This document shows positions 46,862 through 55,776 of a stretch of DNA of 64,000 bases, in pieces. The notes beneath the pieces were generated by a model. It did no database searches and was not told where the DNA came from. It saw only the letters and a program-made list of their open reading frames with translations. The position numbers were made by a program, and so were the translations under genes. The stretch is from Lysobacterales bacterium (GTDB lineage Bacteria > Pseudomonadota > Gammaproteobacteria > Xanthomonadales > SZUA-36). The DNA is taken from positions 167,284 to 231,283 of the forward strand of contig JABAAB010000064.1 in NCBI GenBank assembly GCA_014238945.1. Direction: 5' to 3'. Position 1 is the stretch's first letter. The number at the start of each line of letters is the position of its first letter.

Positions 46862-47830
46862 TCAGGCAACCGCTACCTGCTCGAGGATGGCATCTACCAC
46901 ATCGTTGGCAGATACACCATCTGCGTTGGCTTCGTAGCTCAAGGTCAGGCGGTGACGCAGCACCGCATGAGCAATGGCGCGCACATCGTCCGGCAAGACA
47001 TGATCACGATTATTTAGCCAGGCATTTACCCTGGCGCATTTATCCAGACCGATGGCCCCACGGGGGCTGGCACCCACCCGCAGCCAGGATTTGAGCTGCC
47101 CGTCATAGCGTTGCGGATAACGCGTCGCAAACACCAGGTCGACCATGTACGTTTCGATCACCTTCGAGACCTGCACCCGGTTGATTTCCTCGCGGGCATC
47201 GAAAATGACCTGCTGGGCAACAGCAGCTTCGGAAGAGGTCGATGCAGTGGGGCTCTCTTCACCACGCACCAGCCGTATGACCTGTGCTTCAGCGTCCTCT
47301 GTGCCATAGTCGATATACACATGCAACAGAAACCGGTCCATTTGGGCTTCGGGTAGCGGATAGGTCCCTTCCTGTTCTATGGGATTCTGGGTGGCCATGA
47401 CGATGAACAGTTCCGGCATCTTGTGGGTCGTGCCCGCCACGGTCACCTGGCGTTCCTCCATGGCTTCAAGCAAGGCGGCCTGTACCTTGGCAGGTGCGCG
47501 GTTGATTTCATCGGCCAGTACGATATTGGCAAAGATGGGTCCCTGCTCGAAACGAAATACCGGTTGACCCGACTCCGTGTACAGGACTTCACTGCCGGTA
47601 ATGTCAGAGGGCAACAAATCCGGAGTGAACTGGATACGTGAAAATTCCGCGTCCATGTTCTTTGCCAGGCTCTTCACTGCCCGGGTCTTGGCCAGTCCGG
47701 GCAGGCCTTCCATCAGGATATTGCCGTTTGCCAGCAGCCCGATCAGCAGTTGTTCAATGACCGATTCCTGACCGATGATGGACTCACCCATGCGGGCCTG
47801 AAGTTGTCGTACTGATTCGAGAGCACTCAT
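46862..47830 (-). CDS. moxR: MoxR family AAA+ ATPase
   Basis: 322 residues. AAA+ domain with Walker A GLPGLAKT (42-49), Walker B VLADEINRAPAKVQAALLEAMEE, sensor region MATQNPIEQEGTYPLPEAQ and the lid with a typical MoxR GASPRGAIGLDKCAR. MoxR ATPases remodel or activate partner proteins, often metal-containing ones, together with VWA proteins. First gene of the operon 47830 to 37349: moxR, phosphatase, DUF58, DUF4381, batA, batB, batC-like, batD, octaheme cytochrome. Confidence 0.94.
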   Translation of the reverse strand: MSALESVRQLQARMGESIIGQESVIEQLLIGLLANGNILMEGLPGLAKTRAVKSLAKNMDAEFSRIQFTPDLLPSDITGSEVLYTESGQPVFRFEQGPIFANIVLADEINRAPAKVQAALLEAMEERQVTVAGTTHKMPELFIVMATQNPIEQEGTYPLPEAQMDRFLLHVYIDYGTEDAEAQVIRLVRGEESPTASTSSEAAVAQQVIFDAREEINRVQVSKVIETYMVDLVFATRYPQRYDGQLKSWLRVGASPRGAIGLDKCARVNAWLNNRDHVLPDDVRAIAHAVLRHRLTLSYEANADGVSANDVVDAILEQVAVA

Positions 47831-47862
47831 TGGTGGTCTCCCATGGCCTTATGAAGGGTGCA

Positions 47863-47899
47863 GAATAAATAACCAGGTACCCGTTTATCGGGTACCTGG
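47863..47899 (-). terminator. Terminator of the sulfatase transcript
   Basis: CCAGGTACCCG (47873-47883) and CGGGTACCTGG (47889-47899) form a perfect 11-bp stem with a 5-nt loop. Read on the minus strand, a T-rich tail (TTATTTATT) follows. It separates the sulfatase gene from moxR, so moxR needs its own promoter within the short gap or depends on read-through. Confidence 0.75.
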
Positions 47900-47921
47900 C
47901 AAGCTCTATATTTCTACGAAA

Positions 47922-49469
47922 TCAGTTGGTTCCACCGGGTGGTCGCTGAAGCGACTCAAGTACACGGTCCAGGTTGAAACTGCCTGGTTTCTGGCGTGGC
48001 GGGTAGTCCACGAAGGTACCGATAAACTGACCTACGTAGGCGGCGGCGGGGGAAAGCAAAAACAGGCGTTCAAAGTACCATTTTTCATAGGCACCGGACT
48101 CCCAGTCAGCGCGCTCGAATGGGTCCCGTAACAGGTTGATAATCTTGGGTGCACGCAGTGTTACATAGGGTTCCTGCCAGACATGGATGCCGTGGGCCCG
48201 CTGTTCTGTAAACATGACCTTCCACTGGCCATACCGCAATGCCGAGAGCTGACCATCATCGGTGAAGTAAAACATCTCTTGACGGGGACTCTCATCCGCC
48301 TCGCCAGTAAAATAGGGCAACATATTGTAGCCATCGAGATGTACGTTGTAGTCCCTTCCGATGGCACTGTGACCCGTGAGCAACTTGCTCTTGATGTCTG
48401 GCTCACCGACTGCAGCAAGTATTGTCGGTAACCAGTCTTCCATGGATATGATCTCATTGGAGACCTGCCCCGGTTTGATCCTGGAAGGCCATTTCACCAT
48501 CATCGGAACCCGAAAACCACCTTCCCAGGTGGTGTTCTTTTCACCACGAAATGGCGTTGTTCCGCCATCGGGCCAGGTAAAGGTTTCGGCGCCGTTGTCA
48601 GTGGAATACATGACAATGGTGTTGTCAGCGATACCGAGTTCGTCCAGTTTGGCCAGCAATTCGCCAACCATGCCATCGTGTTCTGCCATGCCGTCGGCGT
48701 AAATACCCTGGCCGGTTACCCCTTTGGATTCCTCTTTCAACCGCGTCCAGACATGCATGCGGGTGGTGTTATACCAGATAAAAAATGGCTTATTTGCCTG
48801 GTGGGCCCGATCCATAAAATCAAGTGTCCGTGTGGTGACCTCTTCATCAACGGTCTCCATGCGCTTCATGTTCAGTGGACCCGTATCTTCGATTTTGCCA
48901 TCTGCCATTGAGTGGATGACACCCCGTGGTCCAAATTTCTTGGCAAATTCCGGGTCTGAAGGATAATCAGGGTTCTCCGGTTCATCTTCTGCATTGAGGT
49001 GGTACAGGTTGCCGAAAAATTCATCAAAGCCGTGGTTGGTGGGTAAATGTTCATCAAGATCACCCAGATGATTCTTGCCGAATTGCGCTGTCATGTAGCC
49101 CAATGGTTTGAGTAAGCCGGCAATGGTGGGATCTTTTTCACTCAGGCCTTCTTTTGCACCCGGCAAGCCAACTTTCAAAAGACCGGTCCGAAACGGACTT
49201 TGACCGGTGATAAATGTCGATCTCCCGGCGGTGCAACTGTTTTGCCCATAGCCGTTGGTGAACAACATGCCACCTTTGGCGATGCTGTCAATATTCGGGG
49301 TTTCATAACCCATCATGCCCCTGTTGTAGGCACCGACATTGAACCAGCCAATGTCATCTCCCCATATGATCAGAATATTGGGTTTGTCGTCCGCCATTGC
49401 AGTGCCCCCAACATTCATGACAATCAACGTGATAAACAGACTGAATAATTTAGTCACTTTGCTTTTCAT
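47922..49469 (-). CDS. Arylsulfatase-type sulfatase
   Basis: About 515 residues from ATG 49469, with a signal peptide ending GTAMA|D. The sulfatase signature CTAGRSTFITG (Cys about 79) is the substrate for formylglycine conversion. NILIIWGDDIGW carries the first metal Asp pair, and the family G-Y-x-T-A-x-x-GKxHLGD block appears as GYMTAQFGKNHLGD. It hydrolyses sulfate esters in the periplasm; substrate unknown. A formylglycine-generating enzyme must be encoded elsewhere. Upstream on the same strand lies a barrel protein gene. The longer TTG/other in-frame starts to 49535 are rejected for lack of a signal peptide. Confidence 0.93.
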   Translation of the reverse strand: MKSKVTKLFSLFITLIVMNVGGTAMADDKPNILIIWGDDIGWFNVGAYNRGMMGYETPNIDSIAKGGMLFTNGYGQNSCTAGRSTFITGQSPFRTGLLKVGLPGAKEGLSEKDPTIAGLLKPLGYMTAQFGKNHLGDLDEHLPTNHGFDEFFGNLYHLNAEDEPENPDYPSDPEFAKKFGPRGVIHSMADGKIEDTGPLNMKRMETVDEEVTTRTLDFMDRAHQANKPFFIWYNTTRMHVWTRLKEESKGVTGQGIYADGMAEHDGMVGELLAKLDELGIADNTIVMYSTDNGAETFTWPDGGTTPFRGEKNTTWEGGFRVPMMVKWPSRIKPGQVSNEIISMEDWLPTILAAVGEPDIKSKLLTGHSAIGRDYNVHLDGYNMLPYFTGEADESPRQEMFYFTDDGQLSALRYGQWKVMFTEQRAHGIHVWQEPYVTLRAPKIINLLRDPFERADWESGAYEKWYFERLFLLSPAAAYVGQFIGTFVDYPPRQKPGSFNLDRVLESLQRPPGGTN

Positions 49470-49588
49470 TACTACGTGTCCTCCTTCTATCGATACATGA
49501 TCTGCAAGAGTGTGCAGAACCTGACAGGTTAACAAATACTGACCATCGATTCACTCGCATTTACGAAATGTATACAGACTATTGTGAT

Positions 49589-50503
49589 TCAACGGTTAAA
49601 TGAAGAACGAAAATTCACCGTGATTGCCTGGAATCTCCCATCACTGTTGATGTGGTAGCTCAGACCCATGTGCTCAAAGCTGAGAAACCAGAGCTTTATC
49701 GGACCGTCGCGCCGCGCTATGGCCAGTCCGATTTCCCATTCATCCCCGATGGACACAGGCATGGAGGCGATACGGGTGAAAGAAGGGTTGTTTTCAAACC
49801 AGCGATAATTGATGTTCCAACGGAGTTCGAATCCGTCACCTTTTTCAGTAACGGAACTGAGGGGGTAGCTGAAGTCCAGACCGGCCATCACCCCGGTGAG
49901 TGTGTCGGAGGTATGGTTACTGGTCGAGTATCCCGCGATGAAAACCTTGTTGACCAGTGCCCAATCCAGTTTACCGTTGTTGAAACCGAAGCGGCTTTTT
50001 GCACCTGCATCGTAACTCCAGGCTGTCTCACTGCCATCATCTGCGCTTCCCCATCCCAAGTGCCCGTATGCACGTAATCGCCAGCGCTGGGTGACCGGAA
50101 ATTCAATTTCCATACCCGGATTGAAACTCACGGTTCCGATGTTATCAAAATCGATGATATCCTCGATCCCATCCAGTGAATGCAGTCCAAATGTCAGGGG
50201 GAAATGAAATTCAATGCCCCATTGCCGGTTACCTGACTCATCGATAGTTGCCTCGCGGTAATACCAGCGTGGAGGAACTCTCAACACGTAAACCTGACGA
50301 TTGCCGTCTAATTTATACCAGCCTGTACCCAGCAGTGACCCGTAAGCCCAGTGTGCCGCTTCGACGTTGTTGTCCTGTGCCGATGATGTTCCGGGCAGGC
50401 AACAGAGCAATCCCATGAACAATAATGCGACGCCCGCCAAATACGAAATCCCGTCGGTTTCTGGTCGGTTGATCGCATGCGATTTGATTTTTTCAGTGGG
50501 CAT
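49589..50503 (-). CDS. Outer-membrane beta-barrel-like hypothetical protein
   Basis: About 304 residues from ATG 50503, which yields a signal peptide ending TSSA|QD after a hydrophobic core (YLAGVALLFMGLLCCLPG). ATG 50608 gives an odd basic extension and is less likely. The mature part shows alternating hydrophobic/polar strands with many aromatics (WYYREATIDESGNRQWGIEF, WRLRAYGHLGWG, ELRWNINYRWF) and ends in VNFRSSFNR. An outer-membrane barrel of perhaps 12 strands is inferred. No family name recognised. Upstream of the sulfatase on the same strand, so a role in passage of a sulfated substrate is conceivable but unproven. Confidence 0.55.
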   Translation of the reverse strand: MPTEKIKSHAINRPETDGISYLAGVALLFMGLLCCLPGTSSAQDNNVEAAHWAYGSLLGTGWYKLDGNRQVYVLRVPPRWYYREATIDESGNRQWGIEFHFPLTFGLHSLDGIEDIIDFDNIGTVSFNPGMEIEFPVTQRWRLRAYGHLGWGSADDGSETAWSYDAGAKSRFGFNNGKLDWALVNKVFIAGYSTSNHTSDTLTGVMAGLDFSYPLSSVTEKGDGFELRWNINYRWFENNPSFTRIASMPVSIGDEWEIGLAIARRDGPIKLWFLSFEHMGLSYHINSDGRFQAITVNFRSSFNR

Positions 50504-50696
50504 CAATATTTGGCTCTGATCTGGTTGAGTTCCACGACTGTTTTTCTGTCTCTTCTGATATCCTGCCAGTCTGGTTCGATAACGGGATTTGAAAGGAGAG
50601 ATTTCCATCCTGGGCTATTCAGTTCGGTGTTGAAACTGATTTCATGATTTCATGATTCGGATCGAATTGGTACACAAAGCAGGCCGCAATATAGCC

Positions 50697-50702
50697 TATA
50701 AT
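50697..50702 (+). promoter_or_regulatory. Perfect -10 box (TATAAT) upstream of pyk
   Basis: TATAAT 34 nt before the pyk ATG; no convincing -35 at 16-18 bp. TTGGTA (50667-50672) is 24 bp away. An activator-dependent promoter is possible. Confidence 0.3.
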
Positions 50703-50735
50703 TGCCAGCATAATACGATAATCAAGTAGAAGTAT

Positions 50736-52202
50736 ATGCAAATTCGTCGCACCAAGATCATTGCCACGCTGGGTCCTGCAACAGATTCTCCTGAAGTTCT
50801 CGGCGCGGTCATCGGTGCCGGCGCAACCATTTTACGGATCAACCTGTCTCATGGCACCCACGAACAACAGGTAGCGCGTGTAAAACAGGTCAGGGAGGTA
50901 GCTGATTCTCTGAAGAAAGAGGTTGCCATTCTGGCCGACCTGCGTGGACCCAAGATCAGAATTGAACAGTTCGCGGATGGAGCGATAACCCTGGAAACAG
51001 GTGACCGGTTCACACTGGACACTGCAGATGTACCGGAGCCCGGTACCCAGTCCATGGTCGGAGTGACTTACAAAGGGCTGGCAAATGATGTCTCTGCCGG
51101 TGACTTGCTGCTATTGGACGACGGTTTGCTGACCATGCAGGTAGTCGAAGTCAGAGGAAGACATATAATCTGTGAGGTCGAACTTGGCGGCATCCTGCGT
51201 GACCGCAAAGGCATCAATGTCAAAGGCGGCGGCCTCTCACTTCCCGGTATCGCCGAGCACGATATTGAGGATATTCCGAGGGCGGCGGCTATGGATGTCG
51301 ATTACCTGGCGGTTTCTTTTCCACGCAATGCAGATGACATGAACGAGGCGCGTAAGCGCTTACGGAAAGCGGGCAGCAACGCCAGCCTGGTAGCGAAAAT
51401 TGAGCGTACCGAGGCGATTAAAAACCTGGATGAAATCATCGCGGCATCGGACGTGATACTCATTGCGCGTGGTGATCTGGGTGTGGAGATCGGTGATGCA
51501 GAATTACCGGGTCTGCAAAAACAGATAACCAACAAGGCAATGGATCAGAACCGGATTGTCATCACGGCAACCCAGATGATGCAATCCATGATAGAAAATC
51601 CCATACCCACCCGCGCTGAAGTACTTGATGTGGCCAATGCAGTGCTTGATGGAACTGATGCGGTTATGTTGTCTGCAGAAACAGCGGTAGGGCGTTTCCC
51701 GGTCGCCGTGGTCGAGGCCATGCACAGGATCTGCCTGGGTGCTGAGCGGCATGGGGATATCGACGCTGAAGTTACCCATCTGAATGTCCAGTTTGAGCGT
51801 ATTGACCAGGCCATCGCCATGGCTGCCATGTTCATGGCAACACATGTCTCGGTGCACGGGATTGTTGCATTGACAGAATCCGGTTCGACTGCACAGTGGT
51901 TATCCAGGGTACGTTCCGCAGTACCTATATTTGCGTTATCAGCAGTAGGCGCAAGTCGTCGTCGCATGGCCATGTATCGGGGCGTATATCCCGTTGCTTT
52001 GGATTCCCACAGCCGTAACATTGAAGCATTGTTGTCAGATAGCATTCAAATGTTGCTAAAAAAGGAATACCTCAAGCTGGGTGATCGAATTATTCTGACC
52101 ATGGGCGAACATGCGGGCAGGGAAGGTGGCACAAATACCCTGAGATTAATTACAGTCGGGGAAAGCGGGTATACAGATCACAATCCCACGCTTGTATTTT
52201 AG
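50736..52202 (+). CDS. pyk: Pyruvate kinase
   Basis: 488 residues. Makes pyruvate and ATP from PEP. Motifs: RRTKIIATLGPATDSPEVL, RINLSHG, ADLRGPKIRIE, LVAKIERTEA with the catalytic Lys, DVILIARGDLGVEIG, VITATQMMQSMIENPIPTRAE and NAVLDGTDAVMLSAETAVG. Full-length A+B+C domains; the C-terminal effector domain is present. With PEPCK and malic enzyme in the window this implies regulated interconversion at the PEP-pyruvate node. The fba gene follows after a 176-nt gap. Confidence 0.97.
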   Translation: MQIRRTKIIATLGPATDSPEVLGAVIGAGATILRINLSHGTHEQQVARVKQVREVADSLKKEVAILADLRGPKIRIEQFADGAITLETGDRFTLDTADVPEPGTQSMVGVTYKGLANDVSAGDLLLLDDGLLTMQVVEVRGRHIICEVELGGILRDRKGINVKGGGLSLPGIAEHDIEDIPRAAAMDVDYLAVSFPRNADDMNEARKRLRKAGSNASLVAKIERTEAIKNLDEIIAASDVILIARGDLGVEIGDAELPGLQKQITNKAMDQNRIVITATQMMQSMIENPIPTRAEVLDVANAVLDGTDAVMLSAETAVGRFPVAVVEAMHRICLGAERHGDIDAEVTHLNVQFERIDQAIAMAAMFMATHVSVHGIVALTESGSTAQWLSRVRSAVPIFALSAVGASRRRMAMYRGVYPVALDSHSRNIEALLSDSIQMLLKKEYLKLGDRIILTMGEHAGREGGTNTLRLITVGESGYTDHNPTLVF

Positions 52203-52333
52203 TCATAATTTTACCCGTCATGATCGCAGCCGTGACTGGGGAGGATAATCCGTGGTCTTGAGCCTCCACAGCCAGTAAAATGGTCACTACACCGATGATC
52301 ACTTCATCGGGTGACAGCAAACAATGATGATCA

Positions 52334-52356
52334 GTGCCCACAATCCCTGTGGGCGC
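52334..52356 (+). promoter_or_regulatory. Hairpin in the leader of the aldolase gene
   Basis: GTGCCCACA (52334-52342) pairs with TGTGGGCGC (52348-52356), 9 bp with one G-U, loop ATCCC. It ends about 22 nt before the ATG and a few nt before the AGGAGAAGG ribosome site. No T-tract; a possible RNA-stability or translation-control element. Confidence 0.4.
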
Positions 52357-52378
52357 AATGATCAAACAGGAGAAGGAC

Positions 52379-53398
52379 ATGAACAGTATGGATCTGGTAA
52401 GAACAGCCCAGGCAATGGTGGCAGAGGGCAAGGGAATACTGGCCATTGATGAAAGTACGGGAACCTGCCAAAAACGATTTGATTCCATAGGCGTGGAATG
52501 CACTGAAAAAAATCGCCGGGACTACCGTGGCATGCTATTGACCACACCCGGTCTGGGCAACAATGTCAGTGGAGCAATCCTTTTCGACGAGACCCTGCGC
52601 CAATCGACTGATGACGGTACATCTTTTGTCAGCGTAATGCAGGCTACCGGTATTATTCCCGGGATCAAGGTGGACAAGGGCGCACACCCTTTGGCCGGTC
52701 ATGATGGCGAAAAGATCACTGAAGGACTGGATGGTCTGCGTCAGCGTTTGAGTGAATACGCCACTTTGGGTGCGCGTTTTGCCAAGTGGCGTGCGGTAAT
52801 CACCATAGGCGAAGGCATTCCAACCACGGCCTGTATCGAGGGGAACTGTCATGCCCTTGCACGATATGCGGCTCTGTGCCAGGAAGCCGGACTGGTACCC
52901 ATAGTGGAACCCGAAGTGCTAATGGATGGTGAACATTCACTGGATGAATGTTACGACGTCACCGAGGCAACCCTGCGTGCCCTGTACAACCAGATGTACG
53001 AACAAAATGTACTGCTGGAGGGTTCAATCCTTAAAGCCAGCATGGTGATTTCCGGATCAGACTGTGCTGACAGGGCGGACGTGGAGGGGGTGGCGAGGGC
53101 CACAGTCGAGTGCCTGCTCAATACGGTACCTGCCGCTGTGGCGGGTATAGTATTCCTTTCCGGCGGACAGGGTGATCAGGAAGCCACGGCACACCTTGAT
53201 GCCATGAACCGCCTGGGCAATTTTCCCTGGCCACTCAGTTTTTCATACGGGCGTGCCTTGCAGGCAGAATCATTGGCAACCTGGGGCAAAGACATTACAG
53301 CAAATGTCCCGGCGGCGCAGGATGCATTGGGACACCGGGCCCGTATGAATGGATTGGCATCAACCGGCCGGTATGAAGCAACTCTTGAAGACAGCTGA
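52379..53398 (+). CDS. Class I fructose-bisphosphate aldolase
   Basis: About 340 residues from the ATG at 52379 with AGGAGAAGG just upstream; an in-frame start at 52334 lies in the leader hairpin. Class I signatures: GKGILAIDESTGTCQKRF, AKWRAVI, and the Schiff-base Lys in LEGSILKASMV, plus IVFLSGGQGDQEAT. The enzyme is the metal-independent class I form, common in animals and some bacteria, in place of the class II FbaA often found in pgk-linked clusters. It follows pyk and precedes maeB. Confidence 0.95.
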   Translation: MNSMDLVRTAQAMVAEGKGILAIDESTGTCQKRFDSIGVECTEKNRRDYRGMLLTTPGLGNNVSGAILFDETLRQSTDDGTSFVSVMQATGIIPGIKVDKGAHPLAGHDGEKITEGLDGLRQRLSEYATLGARFAKWRAVITIGEGIPTTACIEGNCHALARYAALCQEAGLVPIVEPEVLMDGEHSLDECYDVTEATLRALYNQMYEQNVLLEGSILKASMVISGSDCADRADVEGVARATVECLLNTVPAAVAGIVFLSGGQGDQEATAHLDAMNRLGNFPWPLSFSYGRALQAESLATWGKDITANVPAAQDALGHRARMNGLASTGRYEATLEDS

Positions 53399-53472
53399 GG
53401 CTGTATTTCCGGAATCGGCGCTGGACACAATGAACGAATGATCAGTTCACCGGTCCGGGTCGGCAAACTTCA

Positions 53473-55776
53473 ATGAAAGACAAATTTAAACAAAGGGCTC
53501 TGGATTACCATCGTTACCCAACACCCGGCAAGATCAGGATTGCACCCACCAAGGCGCTGACCACGCAGGAGGACCTGGGCCTGGCATACTCGCCCGGTGT
53601 GGCCAATGCCAGTGAATTGATTGCCGCTGATCCATCGGAAGTCAGCAACATGACTTCACGTGGCAATCTGGTGGCGGTCATCACCAATGGTACGGCCGTT
53701 CTGGGACTGGGTAACATCGGACCATTGGCTGCCAAACCGGTGATGGAGGGCAAGGCAGTATTATTCAAAAAGTTCGCGGACATCGATGTTTTTGATATCG
53801 AGGTCAATGAATCAGACACCGACCGCCTGGTCGACATTATCGCCGCACTTGAGCCAACCTTCGGTGGAATTAACCTGGAAGACATCAAGGCACCGGAATG
53901 CTTTGAAGTGGAAGCAAAGCTCAAGCAACGACTAAATATCCCGGTATTTCATGATGATCAGCACGGTACCGCGATCATCACCGCGGCCGCGACCATCAAT
54001 GCCTTGAACATTGTGGATAAGTCTATTGGTGAAGTGCGACTGGTAGCCTCCGGAGCCGGTGCCGCTGGTATGGCCTGCCTTGATCTGCTCGTCAATCTGG
54101 GGTTGAAAAAGGAAAAAGTCCTGGTAACGGACAGCAGAGGCGTCATTTATTCCGGTCGTGGCGATGATATGGGTGAAAGAAAGGCCGCCTATGCGTGCGA
54201 TACCGACAAACGAACACTGGCGCAGGCCATCGACGGCGCAGATATATTCCTCGGTGTTTCTGCAGGAGGCGTACTCAGTACAGAAATGGTCAAGACCATG
54301 GCGGATCAACCCATTATCATGGCACTGGCTAACCCCACACCCGAGATCATGCCGGAGCAGGCGCTGGCGGCACGTCCCGATGCCATCATTGCCACCGGTC
54401 GTTCCGACTACCCCAACCAGGTCAACAATGTCTTGTGCTTCCCCTATATTTTCCGAGGTGCACTGGACTGTGGTGCAACCACGGTGAATGCCGAAATGCA
54501 GATGGCCTGTGTACACGCTCTGGCGGCGCTGGCCCGTATGGAGGTCAGTGATGTCAGTGCAGCGGCCTATGGTGGAAAAACACTGCAGTTTGGACGTGAT
54601 TACCTGATTCCCAAGCCGTTCGATCCGCGTTTGCTGGTACACCTCGCACCCGCAACGGCCCAGGCCGCAATGAACAGCGGAGTGGCCACCCGGCCGTTGC
54701 AGGACATTGAAGCCTACCGGGAAAAACTTTCCCAGTTCATGTGGCGAACCGGTTTGTTGATGAAGCCGGTTTTTGATGCTGCTAAAAGTGATCCCAAGCG
54801 AGTCGTATACGCAGAAGGGGAAGCCGAAGTGGTATTGCGTGCGGTGCAATCGGTGGTCGATGATGGGATTGCTAAACCCATATTGATCGGTCGTCCCCAG
54901 GTAGTGGAGCAACGCATCTCTAAACTCGGTCTGCGGCTGAAACCGGATCGTGATTTTGATCTGGTCAATCCCGAGTCCGACCCCCGTTTCTGGGATTACT
55001 GGACTACCTACCACGCAATAATGGAGCGCAACGGGGTCTCGCCCAGTGCCGCCAAGGACATCATGCGCACCCGCACCACTGCGATTGCGGCCGTCTCTGT
55101 ATACCGGGGTGAGGCCGATGCAATGATTGCCGGACTGGTTGGGCGTTACCACAGCAAACTGGAAATCGTCAGGGATGTTCTTGGCTCGCATACGGATAAT
55201 GCCACGGTGGGTGCGTTGGGGGTGTTGAGCACAGACCGTGGTGTGATTTTTATTTGCGATACTCACGTAAACCCCGATCCGAGCGCAGAGCAAATCGCTG
55301 AAATCACCTTGATGGCAGTAGAAAAAGTCCGTATGTTTGGGATTGAACCTCGTGTAGCACTTTTGTCGCACTCTACTTTTGGCAGTCATCAGAACCCGGG
55401 TGCATTAAAAATGAAACGAGCCCGTGAGTTGATCGTTGCGGCATCACCGTGGCTTGAGGTGGAAGGTGAAATGCCCGCAGACCTGGCCCTGTCCGAAACG
55501 TTCCGGCGTCAGGAATTTCCCAACTCTGTTCTGAAGGGTGCCGCAAATTTGTTGGTCATGCCCAATCTGGACGCCGCGCATATTGCCTTTAATTTCTCAA
55601 GAATCGTCAGTAATTCGGTAACCGTCGGTCCGATATTGATGGGTCTGGAGTACCCGGCACACCTGCTAACACCATCCTCTTCGGTCAGGCGGGTGGTCAA
55701 TATGACTGCATTTGCCGTTATGGAGGCTCAATACATGAAAGATACAAAATCTGAAACAGTGGGGTCTCCCCGATGA
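53473..55776 (+). CDS. maeB: NADP-type malic enzyme with C-terminal phosphotransacetylase-like domain
   Basis: 767 residues: malic enzyme domain (about 1-420; [70 protein letters not shown]) fused to a phosphotransacetylase-like domain (about 430-760), the MaeB layout. Decarboxylates malate to pyruvate with NADP+; the second domain is a regulatory module rather than an active PTA in known MaeB. Its stop overlaps the aceE ATG by 4 nt, so pyruvate made here feeds straight into the PDH operon. Confidence 0.96.
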   Translation: MKDKFKQRALDYHRYPTPGKIRIAPTKALTTQEDLGLAYSPGVANASELIAADPSEVSNMTSRGNLVAVITNGTAVLGLGNIGPLAAKPVMEGKAVLFKKFADIDVFDIEVNESDTDRLVDIIAALEPTFGGINLEDIKAPECFEVEAKLKQRLNIPVFHDDQHGTAIITAAATINALNIVDKSIGEVRLVASGAGAAGMACLDLLVNLGLKKEKVLVTDSRGVIYSGRGDDMGERKAAYACDTDKRTLAQAIDGADIFLGVSAGGVLSTEMVKTMADQPIIMALANPTPEIMPEQALAARPDAIIATGRSDYPNQVNNVLCFPYIFRGALDCGATTVNAEMQMACVHALAALARMEVSDVSAAAYGGKTLQFGRDYLIPKPFDPRLLVHLAPATAQAAMNSGVATRPLQDIEAYREKLSQFMWRTGLLMKPVFDAAKSDPKRVVYAEGEAEVVLRAVQSVVDDGIAKPILIGRPQVVEQRISKLGLRLKPDRDFDLVNPESDPRFWDYWTTYHAIMERNGVSPSAAKDIMRTRTTAIAAVSVYRGEADAMIAGLVGRYHSKLEIVRDVLGSHTDNATVGALGVLSTDRGVIFICDTHVNPDPSAEQIAEITLMAVEKVRMFGIEPRVALLSHSTFGSHQNPGALKMKRARELIVAASPWLEVEGEMPADLALSETFRRQEFPNSVLKGAANLLVMPNLDAAHIAFNFSRIVSNSVTVGPILMGLEYPAHLLTPSSSVRRVVNMTAFAVMEAQYMKDTKSETVGSPR

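Noticed and set aside
53932..55389. 485-codon open frame on the minus strand inside maeB
   Set aside because: Lies wholly antisense to a malic enzyme with full family motifs and has no recognisable domain, signal or ribosome site. Its length reflects codon bias of the sense gene.
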